Position numbers and translations under genes: made by a program. From assembly GCA_963712465.1 (NCBI GenBank), contig CAVQHY010000006.1, positions 620,001 to 684,000 on the forward strand: a stretch of DNA of 64,000 nt. Reading direction: 5' to 3'. Below, in pieces: positions 16,479 to 24,691 of the stretch. This DNA is from CAVQHY01 sp963712465. Its GTDB lineage: Bacteria; Actinomycetota; Thermoleophilia; Gaiellales; Gaiellaceae. How positions within the stretch are numbered: position 1 is the first letter of the stretch; every line of letters begins with the position of its first letter. The notes under the pieces were generated by a model that saw only the letters and a list, made by a program, of their open reading frames with translations, made no database searches and was not told the origin of the DNA.

Positions 16479-17270
16479 CTATTGCGTGGCCGTGAGGCCG
16501 CCGTCGAGCATCAGGATCTGGCCGGTCACGAAGCCCGCGGCGTCCGAGCAGAGAAAGAGGGCTGCGCCCACGAGGTCGTCGGGGTCGGCGATGCGGCCGA
16601 GCGGGATCCGGGCGACGATCGACGCCTCGAACGTCGGGTCTGCGAGCAGGCTCTCCACCTGCGGCGTTCGCACGAACGTGGGGGAGATCGCGTTGACGCG
16701 GATCCCGTGCTTTGCCCACTCGGTCGCGTGCTGCTTGGTCAGGCCGTTGAGCGCGTGCTTGGCGGCGACGTAGGCGGAGTAGGGCGCGTTCAGCGCCAGC
16801 CGGCCGCGAACCGACGAGATGTTGAGGATCGACCCTCCGTCTCCCGTCTCGATCATCGCCCGGGCTGCCGCCTGCGACGGAAAGAGCGCGCCCTTCACGT
16901 TCAGGTCGATGATCCAGTCCCAGACGTCCTCGGGGTACGACTCCGCCGGATGGAGCGCATCGCCTGCGCCGCCGCCGACCGCGTTGACGAGGACGTCGAC
17001 CCGTCCGAAGGCGGCGATGGTCTCGGCGACGGCCCGATCGGCGTCCTCGCGCTTGGTCATGTCGCCGACGACGGCGAGGCCTTTGGAGCCGGCCGCCTCG
17101 ACGGTGGTGACCGCTCGCTGCAGGGTCGCTTGTGTGCGACCGGCGATCGCAACCCGTGCGCCGACGGTCGCGAACGCCTCGCAGATCGCGAGGCCGATCC
17201 CTCCGGAGCCCCCTGGGACGAGAGCCACCCGGCCGTCGAGACGAAAGCGATCGAGGGCGTCCATCGGCAC
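16479..17270 (-). CDS. Short-chain dehydrogenase/reductase (SDR)
   Basis: A 263-residue classical SDR. The nucleotide motif is GGSGGIGLA (residues about 20-28), the NAG-type motif reads NAVGGG, the catalytic Ser is in LNISSVRG, the YVAAK motif gives Tyr and Lys, and the C-terminus is FVTGQILMLDGG. Arg in AIAGRTQ suggests NADP preference. The GTG start at 17270 lies 6 bases after the stop of the glycosyltransferase gene, so the two are translated together. A 3-oxoacyl or alcohol substrate is possible; nothing in the context fixes it. Confidence 0.88.
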   Translation of the reverse strand: MPMDALDRFRLDGRVALVPGGSGGIGLAICEAFATVGARVAIAGRTQATLQRAVTTVEAAGSKGLAVVGDMTKREDADRAVAETIAAFGRVDVLVNAVGGGAGDALHPAESYPEDVWDWIIDLNVKGALFPSQAAARAMIETGDGGSILNISSVRGRLALNAPYSAYVAAKHALNGLTKQHATEWAKHGIRVNAISPTFVRTPQVESLLADPTFEASIVARIPLGRIADPDDLVGAALFLCSDAAGFVTGQILMLDGGLTATQ

Positions 17271-17276
17271 CGGAGC

Positions 17277-18638
17277 CTACCAACGCCCGCCGAGCCCGCG
17301 AACGTGGCGCAGAGCCGAGTCCAGCGTCATGCCGCCGAAGAGCGTGCCGCCGAGCGGGAGCGTCAGCGCCCACGCAGGGTGCAGGCCGAAGTAGCGTGTC
17401 GTCGGGAGTACCGCGGCCGCCGAGAGCGCCCAGGCGCCGGCGCCGAGGGCGAGCAGACGACGACGCCGCGCGAGGCCGAGCCCGACGGCGGCGGGCGGCG
17501 CGACGAAGAGCACTCCGAGCGCGGCGACGGTTCCGGCGAGAAGCGGCCACGAGTAGCCGAGCTCGTCGAAGGCGGTGCGCCGAACCATCTGCCAGACGGC
17601 CGCGATCGATCCGTACTCGCGCAGGCTGACGACGTCCCGGGCGCTGACGGCGAGGCGGATCCGGCCGCTCTCGCGTTTGATGCGGCGCGCGAGGTTGACG
17701 TCGTCGATCAGCTCGCCGGCGATCGCTCCGAAGCCGCCGATCGCCTCGAGGACGTCGCGGCGCACCAGCACGCAGCCTCCCGCCGCCGCGGCGACGCGGC
17801 TCCCCGGCTCGTTCACGCGCCGCATGGGGTAGAGCAGGTTGAAGAAGAAGAGAAACGGGGGGATCAAGAGCTTCTCGGGCCCCGTCGCGCAGCAGAGGCG
17901 TGCCATCCGGCTCGTCAGCGCGAGGCCGTCGGCTTCGGCCTCGGCTACGAGCCTGCGGAGCGATCCCGGCGCGTGGCGGATGTCCGCGTCGGTGAGGAGC
18001 AGGTACCAGGGCTCCGCTCCGGCGGCGAGGCGACCCTGCTCGAGCGCCCAGACCTTGCCCGCCCAGCCCCTCGGGAGAGGCTCGCCGTCGACCACGTCTG
18101 CGCCCAGCCGCCGGGCCTGGACGGCCGTCCCGTCGTCGGAGCGGTCATCGACGACGATCGTGCGACATGCCCCGGGGTAGTCCTGGGCGAGCAGGGCGGG
18201 CAGCGTCCGCGGGAGGAGGCGAGCCTCGTTGCGCGCGGGGACGACGACGGCGACCGGCGGCCACACGGCCGGCTCGGGAGGGTCGGGCTGGTCCTCGGCG
18301 ATCGGACGGAGGGCCCACGGGCGATCGGGTCGTAGGAGCACGGCCAGCCACGCGACCGCGGAGAGGCCGGCCGCGACGGCCACGGCGTTCGTCCGAGAGC
18401 CCAGAGCGCCTGACTCTATGACCTTCCGGCCATGTCCCGGGGCCTGTCCCCGGTGTCCCGGGGCCTGTCCCCGGGACATGGCTCTACGGGTCGAGTCGGA
18501 TCCGGCGGGTCGCAAGAGCACAGTGAGCCAGGCGGCGGCGGAGAGGCCGGCCGCGACGGCCACGGCGTTCGTGCGAGAGCCGAGAGCGCCTGACTCTACG
18601 ACCTTCCGGCCATGTCCCGGGGCCTGTCCCCGGGACAT
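17277..18638 (-). CDS. Family 2 glycosyltransferase with duplicated N-terminus
   Basis: A membrane glycosyltransferase. The GT-A domain shows VVVPARNE, VDDRSDDGT, LLTDADIRH (the DxD metal motif) and a later QMVRRTAF segment (QxxRW-like), followed by C-terminal hydrophobic helices. The open frame starts at an ATG at 18638, but the first 60 codons are an in-frame near-copy of the next 60 (NAVAVAAGLSA plus a hydrophobic stretch occurs twice), created by a 180-bp tandem duplication. The ancestral start may be the GTG at 18383. The gene follows the DUF4389 gene by 4 bases. It probably builds a cell-envelope lipid or polysaccharide. Confidence 0.8.
   Translation of the reverse strand: MSRGQAPGHGRKVVESGALGSRTNAVAVAAGLSAAAWLTVLLRPAGSDSTRRAMSRGQAPGHRGQAPGHGRKVIESGALGSRTNAVAVAAGLSAVAWLAVLLRPDRPWALRPIAEDQPDPPEPAVWPPVAVVVPARNEARLLPRTLPALLAQDYPGACRTIVVDDRSDDGTAVQARRLGADVVDGEPLPRGWAGKVWALEQGRLAAGAEPWYLLLTDADIRHAPGSLRRLVAEAEADGLALTSRMARLCCATGPEKLLIPPFLFFFNLLYPMRRVNEPGSRVAAAAGGCVLVRRDVLEAIGGFGAIAGELIDDVNLARRIKRESGRIRLAVSARDVVSLREYGSIAAVWQMVRRTAFDELGYSWPLLAGTVAALGVLFVAPPAAVGLGLARRRRLLALGAGAWALSAAAVLPTTRYFGLHPAWALTLPLGGTLFGGMTLDSALRHVRGLGGRW
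18330..18635. repeat. 180-bp tandem duplication
   Basis: Bases 18330-18455 recur at 18510-18635 with a constant 180-base offset and only scattered mismatches (compare 18361-18430 with 18541-18610). The unit is a multiple of three, so the glycosyltransferase frame survives. Each unit ends in a REP-like palindrome. Confidence 0.9.
18433..18480. repeat. REP-like palindrome, internal double copy
   Basis: A 21-bp unit TGTCCCGGGGCCTGTCCCCGG occurs twice in tandem (18433-18453 and 18454-18474) and then closes as GGGACATG, forming a long GC hairpin. The same motif lies at 18611-18640 and 31469-31501. Confidence 0.85.
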
Positions 18639-18640
18639 GG
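18611..18640. repeat. REP-like palindrome, second copy
   Basis: CCATGTCCCGGGG / CCCCGGGACATGG inverted repeat around a short CCTGT-type centre. It contains the ATG used by the longest glycosyltransferase frame and sits 3 bases before the DUF4389 stop. Confidence 0.85.
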
Positions 18641-18642
18641 CC

Positions 18643-20067
18643 CTACGGGGTGAGGCGAAACGGTGGGTACTCGTCGCGCATCAGCGCCGCGTACGCCCAC
18701 ACGCGGTAGATCCAGCGGTTCATGCCGACGAGGAATCCGAACACACCCTCGAGATATCGGCCCCGGAAGAGCAGCGAGAACGCGGTGATCAGCACCAGCA
18801 CCCCGATCAGGCCGCCGCCCCACGCGAAATGCCAGCCATTCCATTGTTCCCAGTCACCGCCCCACGACGCCCACCACCAGCCGCCGAACGGCCAGCCGCC
18901 GCCTAAGACCGAGATCACCAGGTACTGAGGGATCGCCAGCAGCCACCACTTGACGAGCACGAGGCCGCGCGAGAGGCGCTCCGGATAGGGGATCTCGAGC
19001 GTGGCCGGGTACTCCGGCTCCGGCCCCAGCGAGAACGGCGGATACCGGTCGGTGCCGAGCGCGCTGTACGTGTAGAAGGCCACGCGCCACGACCAGCGAA
19101 GCACGCCGACGTTGAACTCGAACAGCCCGCGTGGATAGCGCGCCGTGAACAGGATCGCGAAGCCGGCGACGACGGTCAGCACGGCGAACGCGATCCAGAG
19201 GAAGAAGAGGATGATGTAGTGGGGGATCGCCAGGAGCCACTTGACGAGCCAGAGCCAGCGGCTCAGCGGCTCGTCCAGCCGACCTTCGAGCTGAACCGGG
19301 TACGCGGGCTCCGCGCCCTCGGACGGCACCCCTGCTGCGACCGGAAGCGGAGCCGCCGCCGCGGCCGGCACCCCGCCCTCGGGCGGAGGCTCCTTCTGCC
19401 CCCACCCGCGCGCGCCGAGCACGACGAGGAGGACCCCCAGGAGCAGCGCGCCGGCGCCGCCGGCGAGCAGGCCGATCCCGAGCGGCAAGACGAACCCGGA
19501 CTTCGCGCCGAGGAAGGCATCCGCGGCTACGCCCGCGCTGCCGTCCGCGTTCATCAGCACCGCCGCCCAGTCGCCTTCCTCGAGTTTCCACTCGATCGTC
19601 TGCGTGCCCGGGCCGGAGGCGGACACCGCCCAGAAGGTCTCGTTCGCGGGCGGAGTTGCGGATGCGCTGCCGGGCACGCGTCGATAGCGCACGTCGTCCT
19701 CGTTCGGGAAGTCGATGTCCCTGACGACGTCGTGCGCCGTCCCGGCGAGGTAGGCCCGGATGTCGCGCGTCGGGCCGATGCCGATGAAGATCTCCTTCGA
19801 GGCGTCCTGGCCGGTCGCGGACAGGCGCACCGTGCCCAGCCGTCCCTTGTCGAAGACCCAGTCGGGCGCACCTTCGATGTCGAGTGAGTCGGAGGCGATT
19901 GCAGCCGTATCGGTCGCGAAGCGGATCGACCCCGTCGAGAAGAAGCCGTCGGCGTCGCGCTTGGTCTCGTGCGCCCACAGGAGTGCGCCCCCGCCGGCGA
20001 GCAGTCCAACGGACAGAAGCGTGAGGATGCTCCCGACGACGAGCAGCGCGATCTTCCCGGCCTTCAC
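18643..20067 (-). CDS. DUF4389 membrane protein
   Basis: A 474-residue membrane protein. An N-terminal helix (about residues 7-29) is followed by an extracytoplasmic domain (about 35-195), a second helix (about 195-218), a Pro/Ala linker, and two DUF4389 repeats. Each repeat begins with PLSRWLWLVKWLLAIPHY or LSRGLVLVKWWLLAIPQY and ends with a phrase like RYPRGLFEFNVGVLRWSWRV. The repeats are about 120 residues apart and very Trp-rich. Such proteins are common in Actinobacteria; the role is unknown. It is directly followed by the glycosyltransferase gene, suggesting a shared envelope function. Confidence 0.82.
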   Translation of the reverse strand: MKAGKIALLVVGSILTLLSVGLLAGGGALLWAHETKRDADGFFSTGSIRFATDTAAIASDSLDIEGAPDWVFDKGRLGTVRLSATGQDASKEIFIGIGPTRDIRAYLAGTAHDVVRDIDFPNEDDVRYRRVPGSASATPPANETFWAVSASGPGTQTIEWKLEEGDWAAVLMNADGSAGVAADAFLGAKSGFVLPLGIGLLAGGAGALLLGVLLVVLGARGWGQKEPPPEGGVPAAAAAPLPVAAGVPSEGAEPAYPVQLEGRLDEPLSRWLWLVKWLLAIPHYIILFFLWIAFAVLTVVAGFAILFTARYPRGLFEFNVGVLRWSWRVAFYTYSALGTDRYPPFSLGPEPEYPATLEIPYPERLSRGLVLVKWWLLAIPQYLVISVLGGGWPFGGWWWASWGGDWEQWNGWHFAWGGGLIGVLVLITAFSLLFRGRYLEGVFGFLVGMNRWIYRVWAYAALMRDEYPPFRLTP

Positions 20068-20122
20068 ACGGGCACCGTATCCGACCCCGGTCGTCGGCGG
20101 AAGCCGGCTGACCCCGGGTGGA

Positions 20123-20626
20123 CTAGTGGTTTTCGGAGGGTTGTGCCAGCCGCTCGCGTGCGGCGACGATTACGTCGAGTGCCTCGGCGCGGTTGCCGAA
20201 GCCGCGCGTCGCCGTCTTCTTGCGCTCGAGCTGCTTGTACACCTGGAAGAAATGCTCGATCTCGTCGCGAAACTCGGGCTGCACGTCGTGGATGTCGTGG
20301 ACGCGAAGCCAGGCCGGGTCACGGTTCGAGACGCAGATCACCTTCTCGTCCTCGCCTTTCTCGTCGGACATGTAGAAGACGCCGACCGGCCGCGCACGGA
20401 TGCGGCAGCCGGGAAAGGTCGGGTCGCCGACGAGCACCAGCGCGTCGAGAGGATCGCCGTCGTCGCCGAGGGTTCCCTCGATGAACCCGTAGTCGGCCGG
20501 GTAGCTCATCGAGGTGAAGAGGCGCCGGTCGAGCACGACGCCGCCGAGCTCGGGGTCGAATTCGTACTTGTTGCGCGACCCCGACGGGATCTCGACGTAG
20601 ACGACGACCTCGTCAGGGGCGGCCAC
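20123..20626 (-). CDS. ppa: Inorganic pyrophosphatase (family I)
   Basis: A 167-residue soluble family I pyrophosphatase, hydrolysing PPi to drive biosynthesis. Conserved active-site segments are EIPSGSRNKYEFD, the YPADYGFIEGTLGDDGDPLDALVL signature with its metal-binding Asp residues, and HFFQVYKQLE. Length is typical of bacterial single-domain enzymes. The GTG start at 20626 precedes the conserved N-terminus without an extension. It is transcribed in the same direction as msrA/msrB upstream (44-base gap) and DUF4389 downstream. Confidence 0.95.
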   Translation of the reverse strand: MAAPDEVVVYVEIPSGSRNKYEFDPELGGVVLDRRLFTSMSYPADYGFIEGTLGDDGDPLDALVLVGDPTFPGCRIRARPVGVFYMSDEKGEDEKVICVSNRDPAWLRVHDIHDVQPEFRDEIEHFFQVYKQLERKKTATRGFGNRAEALDVIVAARERLAQPSENH

Positions 20627-20669
20627 GCGCTGAGTCTGCCACGAAGACCGCCCCGCTCGCGGAACGTTG

Positions 20670-21146
20670 CTACCCGAAGACTTTTCCGATCAACCCCGTC
20701 TTGCTGTGCTTGTCGTGGTAGCACTGGTGGTACTCCTCGGCGCGCCAGAACTCGGGGGCCGGCTCGATCTCGGTGGCGATCGGCTTCGACGAGGCCTCCT
20801 GCAGCGCCGCCTTCGAGGCAGCCGCCGCCTCGGCCTGCTCGGCGGAGTGGGTGAAGATCACCGAGCGGTACTGCCGGCCGACGTCCCAGCCCTGGCGATC
20901 CCGCTGGGTCGGGTCGTGTGCCGCCCAGAACGTCTGCAGAAGCTCGTCGTACGAGACGACCTCGGGGTCGTACTCGACCTGCACGACCTCGGCGTGGCCG
21001 GTCGTGTCCGTGCAGACCTGCTCGTAGGTCGGATTCTCGACGGTACCCCCCGCGTAGCCGACCGCCGTCGACGTGACGCCGGGCACCTTGCGAAACGTGT
21101 CCTCGACACCCCAGAAGCAGCCGGCGCCGAACGTTGCCTTCTCCAT
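20670..21146 (-). CDS. msrA: Peptide-methionine (S)-S-oxide reductase
   Basis: A 158-residue MsrA that reduces the S-epimer of methionine sulfoxide. The active-site motif GAGCFWGVE (catalytic Cys10) is at the N-terminus, with GYAGG and HAEVVQVEYDP following. The resolving Cys expected near the C-terminus is represented by HQCYHDKHSKTGLIG. The ATG is preceded by GAGGAGGG. It lies 3 bases downstream of msrB, so the two epimer-specific repair enzymes form an operon. Confidence 0.95.
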   Translation of the reverse strand: MEKATFGAGCFWGVEDTFRKVPGVTSTAVGYAGGTVENPTYEQVCTDTTGHAEVVQVEYDPEVVSYDELLQTFWAAHDPTQRDRQGWDVGRQYRSVIFTHSAEQAEAAAASKAALQEASSKPIATEIEPAPEFWRAEEYHQCYHDKHSKTGLIGKVFG

Positions 21147-21149
21147 CTC

Positions 21150-21551
21150 TCAGCCCTCCTCAGGCTCGAAGTCGAGTGCTGCGGAGTTGATGCAGTAGCG
21201 AAGCCCGGTCGGATTCGGGCCGTCCGGGAAGACGTGGCCGAGATGCCCGTCGCACGCGGCGCAGAGCACCTCCGTGCGCGCCATCCCATGGCTCGAGTCC
21301 CGCTCCTCCGCTACGGCTTCCTCGCTTGCCGGCGCGAAGAAGCTCGGCCAGCCGGAGCCCGACTCGAACTTCGTCTCCGACGCGAAGAGCTGCGCGCCAC
21401 AGCCCGCGCACACGAACATGCCGGGCTCCTTCGTCTCGTTGTGCTCGCCCGTCCAGGGGCGCTCGGTCCCCTTCTCGCGGAGCACGCGATACTGCTCCGC
21501 CGTCAGCTCCCGGCGCCACTCGGCGTCGGTCTTCTCGATCCTGCTCGCCAT
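21150..21551 (-). CDS. msrB: Peptide-methionine (R)-S-oxide reductase
   Basis: A 133-residue MsrB. It has two CxxC zinc-binding pairs (CAGCG and CAACDGHLGHVFPDG) and the catalytic C-terminal RYCINSAALDF. The substrate loop GSGWPSFF is present. The ATG at 21551 is chosen because GGAGGTG lies 6 bases upstream; the open frame extends further but without homology. It is the first gene of the msrBA pair. It handles the R-epimer of methionine sulfoxide with thioredoxin as the usual reductant. Confidence 0.95.
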   Translation of the reverse strand: MASRIEKTDAEWRRELTAEQYRVLREKGTERPWTGEHNETKEPGMFVCAGCGAQLFASETKFESGSGWPSFFAPASEEAVAEERDSSHGMARTEVLCAACDGHLGHVFPDGPNPTGLRYCINSAALDFEPEEG

Positions 21552-21620
21552 CGGCGTCACCTCCATCGCCAACGGTAGCGCGTGAGCCCTTAACCGGCTC
21601 TTACGGGCAGTTACGGCCGC

Positions 21621-22865
21621 GTGAAGACAGATCAGACCGGGGTCGTAGTCGAATCGACCCACCGACGGATGACGACCGGACGTCGCCGAGGCTACGGTCT
21701 CACCGTGGGCGTGCTCGCTCTCGTCCGACGACACGGCGGCGACCTCGTGGTCGTCGTCATCGCGGTCGTCGCCCAGATCGAGGCCTGGACGATCCTCGGC
21801 GGCGACGCGACCGGGCTGGCGTCGCGGCTCGCCGTCTCGGTGGCAGCGCTCAGCTGGACGCTCCCGCTCTTCTTCCGGCGCCGCTACACCCTGATGGCGC
21901 CGCTGCTCGTGCTCGTCGACGTGGCGCTCGTCACGAGCCTCGATCCCGACGCGGCGAAGGACTCCGTTTCCCTGATCGCGGCCGTCGTCGTCGCGATGTG
22001 GTCAGTGGGGCTCCGCAACGAGCGGCGTGGGGCGGTCGCCGGACTCGTGATCGCCCTCGCGCTGGCTGAATTCGTCAACCGCAACTTCGACAGCCTGAGC
22101 CCGGGGGACATCCTGTTCGTCGTCATGCTCGTCGGCGCGCCCTGGTTCGCCGGGGTCGTGCTTCGCGGCCGTCAAGAGCGGCTCACGCTGCTTGCCGCGC
22201 GAACCGATCGGCTGGAGCGCGAGCGCGAGCAGCGCACGATCGAGGCCGTCGCCGGCGAGCGCGCCCGGATCGCCAGGGAGCTGCACGACATCGTCGGCCA
22301 CTCGATCAGCGTCATGACCATCCAGGCGGGAGCTGCGCGGCTTCTGCTCGATCAGAGTCCCGCCCGCGCCGAGGCTTCGCTGCTCACCGTCGAGGAGACA
22401 GGGCGGCAGACGCTGGCCGAGATGAGGCGCCTGCTCGGCGTGCTCGGCGATCGGACCGGCCGGCCGGCTCTCGCTCCTCAGCCCGGTCTCGCCGACGTCA
22501 CGGGCCTCGTCGAGAAGGTGAGAAGCGCCGGCGTCCCGGTCGAGCTGGAGGTCGACGGCGAGCCACACGGCATCAGCCCGGGAGTCGATCTCGCCGGCTA
22601 CCGGATCGTGCAGGAGGCTCTGACCAACGTGATCAGATATGCAGAGCCGACGCGCGCCTGGGTGACCGTTCGCTACGACGACCGGGCCGTCGAGCTCGAG
22701 ATCGGCAACGACGGCGCCCGCAACCAAAACGGTGCCGCCGGTGGCCACGGCCTCGTCGGCATGCGCGAGCGGGTAGCGCTGCTCGGTGGCACCCTCGACG
22801 CGGGGAGCGACGAGAGCGACGGCTACCGGGTGCGCGCTCGCCTCCCGCTCGGGGAGGGCCGATGA
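21621..22865 (+). CDS. NarL-type sensor histidine kinase, first of a pair
   Basis: A 414-residue membrane kinase. Four or more hydrophobic helices occupy about residues 40-180 with no large outside loop, so it may sense within the membrane. The dimerisation/phosphotransfer domain (HisKA_3) has ERARIARELHDIVGHSISVM with the His. The ATPase domain has an intact N-box (VQEALTNVIRYA), a G1-like EIGNDG, and GGHGLVGMRERV. The start at 21621 is GTG with no strong ribosome site; ATG at 21669 is an alternative. It overlaps the second kinase gene by ATGA. Confidence 0.9.
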   Translation: MKTDQTGVVVESTHRRMTTGRRRGYGLTVGVLALVRRHGGDLVVVVIAVVAQIEAWTILGGDATGLASRLAVSVAALSWTLPLFFRRRYTLMAPLLVLVDVALVTSLDPDAAKDSVSLIAAVVVAMWSVGLRNERRGAVAGLVIALALAEFVNRNFDSLSPGDILFVVMLVGAPWFAGVVLRGRQERLTLLAARTDRLEREREQRTIEAVAGERARIARELHDIVGHSISVMTIQAGAARLLLDQSPARAEASLLTVEETGRQTLAEMRRLLGVLGDRTGRPALAPQPGLADVTGLVEKVRSAGVPVELEVDGEPHGISPGVDLAGYRIVQEALTNVIRYAEPTRAWVTVRYDDRAVELEIGNDGARNQNGAAGGHGLVGMRERVALLGGTLDAGSDESDGYRVRARLPLGEGR

Positions 22866-24028
22866 CTGCTCGGGAGCGTGCTCGTCGGTACCTCGAACCG
22901 GGCCTCATCGTCGCCGTCGCCGTCGGTGCCCAGCTGGAGATCTGGCTGGGCAGCTTCTCGAGCTCGAAGCTCGTGGCTGCGATCCTCACGCTCGCCTGGA
23001 CGCTGCCGCTCCTTGTCTGGAGGCGCAATCCCATCGTCGTCGCGCTCGGACTGCTCGCCGCCGTGGCGGTGGAGTCGATCGTTGCCCCGCGGATCCTGAA
23101 CGAGCAGATCTTCCTGTTCGTTCCGATCCTGTCGGCGACCTTGATTCTCGGCAGCCTGCCGAGCGAGCGACAGGCGATCGGCGGAGGGTTGGTGGGCTTC
23201 TGCCTGACGCTTCCTGCCGTCGCGCTCGCGAATCGCGAGTATCGCGATGACCCCTTCGGCTTCGATGACGTCGTGTTCGTCACGATCGTCTACGTCGCCC
23301 CGTGGACCGCCGGGTTTCTCCTCCGCGGCCACAACCAGCGCGCGGCCGAGCTTGCCGAGCGGGCAGAGCTGCTCGAGTGGGAGCGCGAGGAGCGCGCGCG
23401 GATCGCCGCGGAGGAAGAGCGCCAGCGGATCGCCCGCGAGCTCCACGACGTGATCGCGCACAACGTCGCCGTCATGACGGTGCAGGCAGGGGCGGCACGG
23501 CTCCTTCTGCGCGACGAGCCGGAGCGCGCACGCGCTCCGATCGTCGCCGTCGAGGAGACCGGGCGCGAGGCGCTGGCCGAGATGCGCCGGATGGTGGGAG
23601 TCCTCCGGCGCGACCTGTCCGAACCCGCGCTTGCACCTCAGCCGGGACTCGCGACCCTCGGCCGGCTGCTCGAGCGAGTGCGCTCGGAGGGCTTCGAAGT
23701 GGAGCTTCGGGTCGAGGGCGAGGCCGAGGCCTTGACACCTGGTCTCGACCTCGCCGCCTATCGCTTCGTCCAGGACGCGATCGAGATCGCTCGAGCTCGC
23801 CCCGGAGCAGCCCGCGCCGACGTGGCCATCCGCTGGCGCGCCGAGAGCCTCGAGCTCGAGGTCGTCCGCGACGGCAGCGGCGACGACCAAGGCTCGGACG
23901 AGGCCTCCCGTGCACTGGCCGCCGTGCGCGAACGGATCCGTCTCTACCGCGGCACCGTTGACGTGAGGCCTGCCGAAGGCGGACGATGGGCCATCGAGGC
24001 CAGGCTTCCGCTGCGAGAGAACGAATGA
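22862..24028 (+). CDS. NarL-type sensor kinase paralogue with degenerate ATPase domain
   Basis: A 388-residue paralogue of the preceding kinase: membrane helices at about residues 10-155, then RQRIARELHDVIAHNVAVM with the phospho-acceptor His. The ATP-binding half is eroded. Where the partner has QEALTNVIRYA, this one has VQDAIEIARARPG, without the N-box Asn, and the G1 region (VRDGSGDDQG) is also atypical. It may be phosphorylated in trans by the upstream kinase or act as a regulator of it. It overlaps both neighbours by 4 bases. Confidence 0.88.
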   Translation: MTARERARRYLEPGLIVAVAVGAQLEIWLGSFSSSKLVAAILTLAWTLPLLVWRRNPIVVALGLLAAVAVESIVAPRILNEQIFLFVPILSATLILGSLPSERQAIGGGLVGFCLTLPAVALANREYRDDPFGFDDVVFVTIVYVAPWTAGFLLRGHNQRAAELAERAELLEWEREERARIAAEEERQRIARELHDVIAHNVAVMTVQAGAARLLLRDEPERARAPIVAVEETGREALAEMRRMVGVLRRDLSEPALAPQPGLATLGRLLERVRSEGFEVELRVEGEAEALTPGLDLAAYRFVQDAIEIARARPGAARADVAIRWRAESLELEVVRDGSGDDQGSDEASRALAAVRERIRLYRGTVDVRPAEGGRWAIEARLPLRENE

Positions 24029-24687
24029 TCCGCGTCCTGATCGCCGACGACCAGGCGCTCGTGCGCGGCGGCTTCCGCATGATCCTCGAGTCGCAGCCGG
24101 ACATCGAGGTCGTCGGCGAGGCCGAAGACGGACGCGCCGCGGTGGCGCTCGGGAAGGAGCTCGGGCCGGATGTGATCCTGATGGACATCCGCATGCCCGA
24201 GATGGACGGTCTCGAGGCGACCCGGCGCCTGGTCACCGCTGACGGCCCGCCGCGCGTGCTGATGCTGACGACGTTCGATATGAACGAGTACGTGTACGAG
24301 GCGATGAAGTCGGGCGCAAGCGGCTTCCTGCTCAAGGACGTGCGCCCGGAGCAGCTTGCCGACGCGGTCCGGACGGTCGCCGCCGGCGACGCTCTCCTTG
24401 CGCCCGCGATCACCCGTCGGCTCGTCGAGGAGTTCGTTCGGCGCCCCCCGCCCGGTCAGAAGGCGCCGACAGAGCTTGCCGAGCTCACCGATCGCGAGCT
24501 CGAGGTGCTCCAGCTGATCGCGAAGGGACTCTCGAACGGTGAGATCGCGAAGGAGCTCTTCCTCTCCGAGGCGACCGTGAAGACGCACGTGACCCGCATT
24601 CTGATGAAGCTCCAGCTGCGCGACCGCGTCCAGGCCGTCGTGCTCGCCTACGAGTCGGGGCTCGTCCAACCGGGCGCCGGCGCCTGA
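24025..24687 (+). CDS. NarL/LuxR-family response regulator
   Basis: A 220-residue regulator. Receiver domain: IADDQ, phospho-acceptor Asp in ILMDIRMPEMDG, LTTFD and LLKDV. A C-terminal LuxR helix-turn-helix follows (LTDRELEVLQLIAKGLSNGEIAKELF, VKTHVTRILMKL). The ATG at 24025 overlaps the stop of the second kinase (ATGA). With the two kinases it makes a three-gene signalling operon in which two sensors share one output. Targets are not identifiable; no ABC-transporter genes follow as in many similar operons. Confidence 0.94.
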   Translation: MIRVLIADDQALVRGGFRMILESQPDIEVVGEAEDGRAAVALGKELGPDVILMDIRMPEMDGLEATRRLVTADGPPRVLMLTTFDMNEYVYEAMKSGASGFLLKDVRPEQLADAVRTVAAGDALLAPAITRRLVEEFVRRPPPGQKAPTELAELTDRELEVLQLIAKGLSNGEIAKELFLSEATVKTHVTRILMKLQLRDRVQAVVLAYESGLVQPGAGA

Positions 24688-24691
24688 GCTC

